In this document: one piece after another, positions 5,535-6,259 of the stretch | Position numbering within the stretch: position 1 is the stretch's first letter | Layout of the letters: the number at the start of each line of letters is the position of its first letter | Assembly (NCBI GenBank): GCA_902496375.1 | Contig: CABVAS010000096.1 | Location: 1-6,259, forward strand | Reading direction: 5' to 3' | DNA length: 6,259 nucleotides | From: an uncultured Collinsella sp. | GTDB lineage: Bacteria; Actinomycetota; Coriobacteriia; Coriobacteriales; Coriobacteriaceae | Made by a program: the position numbers and the translations under genes | The notes under the pieces: generated by a model | Told to the model about the DNA's origin: nothing | The model's input: the letters and a program-made list of their open reading frames with translations, nothing else | The model's database searches: none

Positions 5535-6259
5535 ATGCGCGCGTTTGATTTTGAGCTGTCGCGCCGGGGGTTTGCCTCGGCGCTTGCCGCGGGTGCGCTG
5601 TCGCTTGCACTCGCGGGCTGTGGCGGCGGGGCTGCCGGTGCCGGGTCCGCCGCGGGCTCGGCTGCCACGGACGGCGCCGGTGCTGCTGCAGAGCCGGTCG
5701 AGGTGCGCGTCGCCTCGCTCAAGGGGCCGACCTCGATTGGTCTGGTGCAGTTTATGGACCGGGCAGCCGATGGCGAGACGGACAATGAGTTCGACTTTGC
5801 GATCAATACTGCCGCCGATGAGATTGTGCCCAAGGTCATTCAGGACGATATCGATATCGCCCTGGTGCCCGCCAACGTGGCGAGCGTACTCTACAACAAG
5901 ACTGAGGGTGCGGTGCAGGTCATCGACATCAACACGCTGGGCGTGCTGAACGTGGTGACGGGTAACGCGGACGTTACTTCGTTTGGCGATCTGGCGGGCC
6001 ATACTGTCTATATGACGGGCAAGGGCACCACGCCGGAGTACGTCATGAACTACCTGTTGGAGCGCGCGGGCCTGACCGGCCAGGTGGCGCTTGAGTTTAA
6101 GAGCGAGCCCACCGAGGTGCTCTCGGTGCTGCTTGCCGCTCCGTCTGCCGTGGGCGTGCTGCCCGAGCCGTTCAAGACCGCTGCCATCGCAAAGAGCGAA
6201 GGCAAGCTGTCGGCGCCGGTGAGTCTGACCGATGTGTGGGATGAGCTGGCGGGCGACAC
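5535..6259 (+). CDS. NitT/TauT-like ABC transporter substrate-binding lipoprotein (3' end missing)
   Basis: There are 241 residues before the window ends, with no stop. The N-terminus is an export signal: SRRGFAS (9-15) fits the twin-arginine pattern, a hydrophobic Ala/Leu segment follows, and LAGC (26-29) is a lipobox, so C29 would be lipidated and the mature protein anchored outside the membrane. A Gly/Ala/Ser linker runs to about residue 55. The rest, beginning VEVRVASLKGPTSIGLVQF, is built like a periplasmic-binding-protein fold of the NMT1/TauA type; the stretch GKGTTPEYVMNYLL is typical of that group in anaerobes. The substrate cannot be told. ATG 5535 begins 2 bases after the hydrogenase stop; GAGGGG (5518-5523) lies 11 bases upstream, a rather long gap, so coupled translation is likely. 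A permease and an ATPase gene are expected just beyond the window. Confidence 0.85.
   Translation, partial: MRAFDFELSRRGFASALAAGALSLALAGCGGGAAGAGSAAGSAATDGAGAAAEPVEVRVASLKGPTSIGLVQFMDRAADGETDNEFDFAINTAADEIVPKVIQDDIDIALVPANVASVLYNKTEGAVQVIDINTLGVLNVVTGNADVTSFGDLAGHTVYMTGKGTTPEYVMNYLLERAGLTGQVALEFKSEPTEVLSVLLAAPSAVGVLPEPFKTAAIAKSEGKLSAPVSLTDVWDELAGD

Overview
The window looks like chromosomal DNA from a GC-rich, anaerobic, gut-type actinobacterium of the class Coriobacteriia. Collinsella is my best guess, from memory and not from a search. The reasons are strong G/C preference at third codon positions, strong GGAGG-type ribosome sites, an [FeFe] hydrogenase (an anaerobe enzyme), a flavodoxin-ferredoxin fusion of the EFR1 type common in anaerobes, and AT-rich, palindrome-rich intergenic spacers. 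All supported genes are on the + strand.

Layout. Bases 1-171 are the end of a gene with an Arg/Gly-rich (RGG) tail, probably an RNA helicase, closed by a strong intrinsic terminator at 204-238. Bases 241-792 form a non-coding spacer of about 550 bases. It holds a distant inverted repeat pair, a bulged hairpin, two phased AT-rich direct repeats and a GGTGC/GCACC dyad. Bases 793-1554 encode a 253-residue flavodoxin-like protein fused to a 2x[4Fe-4S] ferredoxin. Bases 1555-1894 form a second spacer. It carries a dyad related to the one upstream, a long compound palindrome, candidate promoters and a structured leader.

From 1895 to the end runs a tight three-gene operon. The first gene is a 610-residue flavoprotein: the [4Fe-4S] end domain of NuoF fused to a GltD-like FAD/NAD(P)H oxidoreductase. 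The second is a complete, all-motifs-intact [FeFe] hydrogenase. The third is the start of a Tat-type lipoprotein, a NitT/TauT-like ABC substrate-binding protein, cut by the window end. The first two genes overlap by 7 bases and the last two are 2 bases apart, so translational coupling is likely.

How they work together. The flavoprotein most plausibly exchanges electrons between NAD(P)H and the iron-sulfur relay of the hydrogenase, giving a soluble NAD(P)H-linked hydrogen-producing or hydrogen-consuming enzyme. This arrangement matches what has been called the glutamate-synthase-linked [FeFe] hydrogenase type (group A2 in the HydDB scheme, from memory), whose physiology is poorly known. The coupled ABC binding protein is the least explained part, because its substrate cannot be read from sequence. 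The flavodoxin-ferredoxin gene upstream could be a redox partner but lies in a separate transcription unit.
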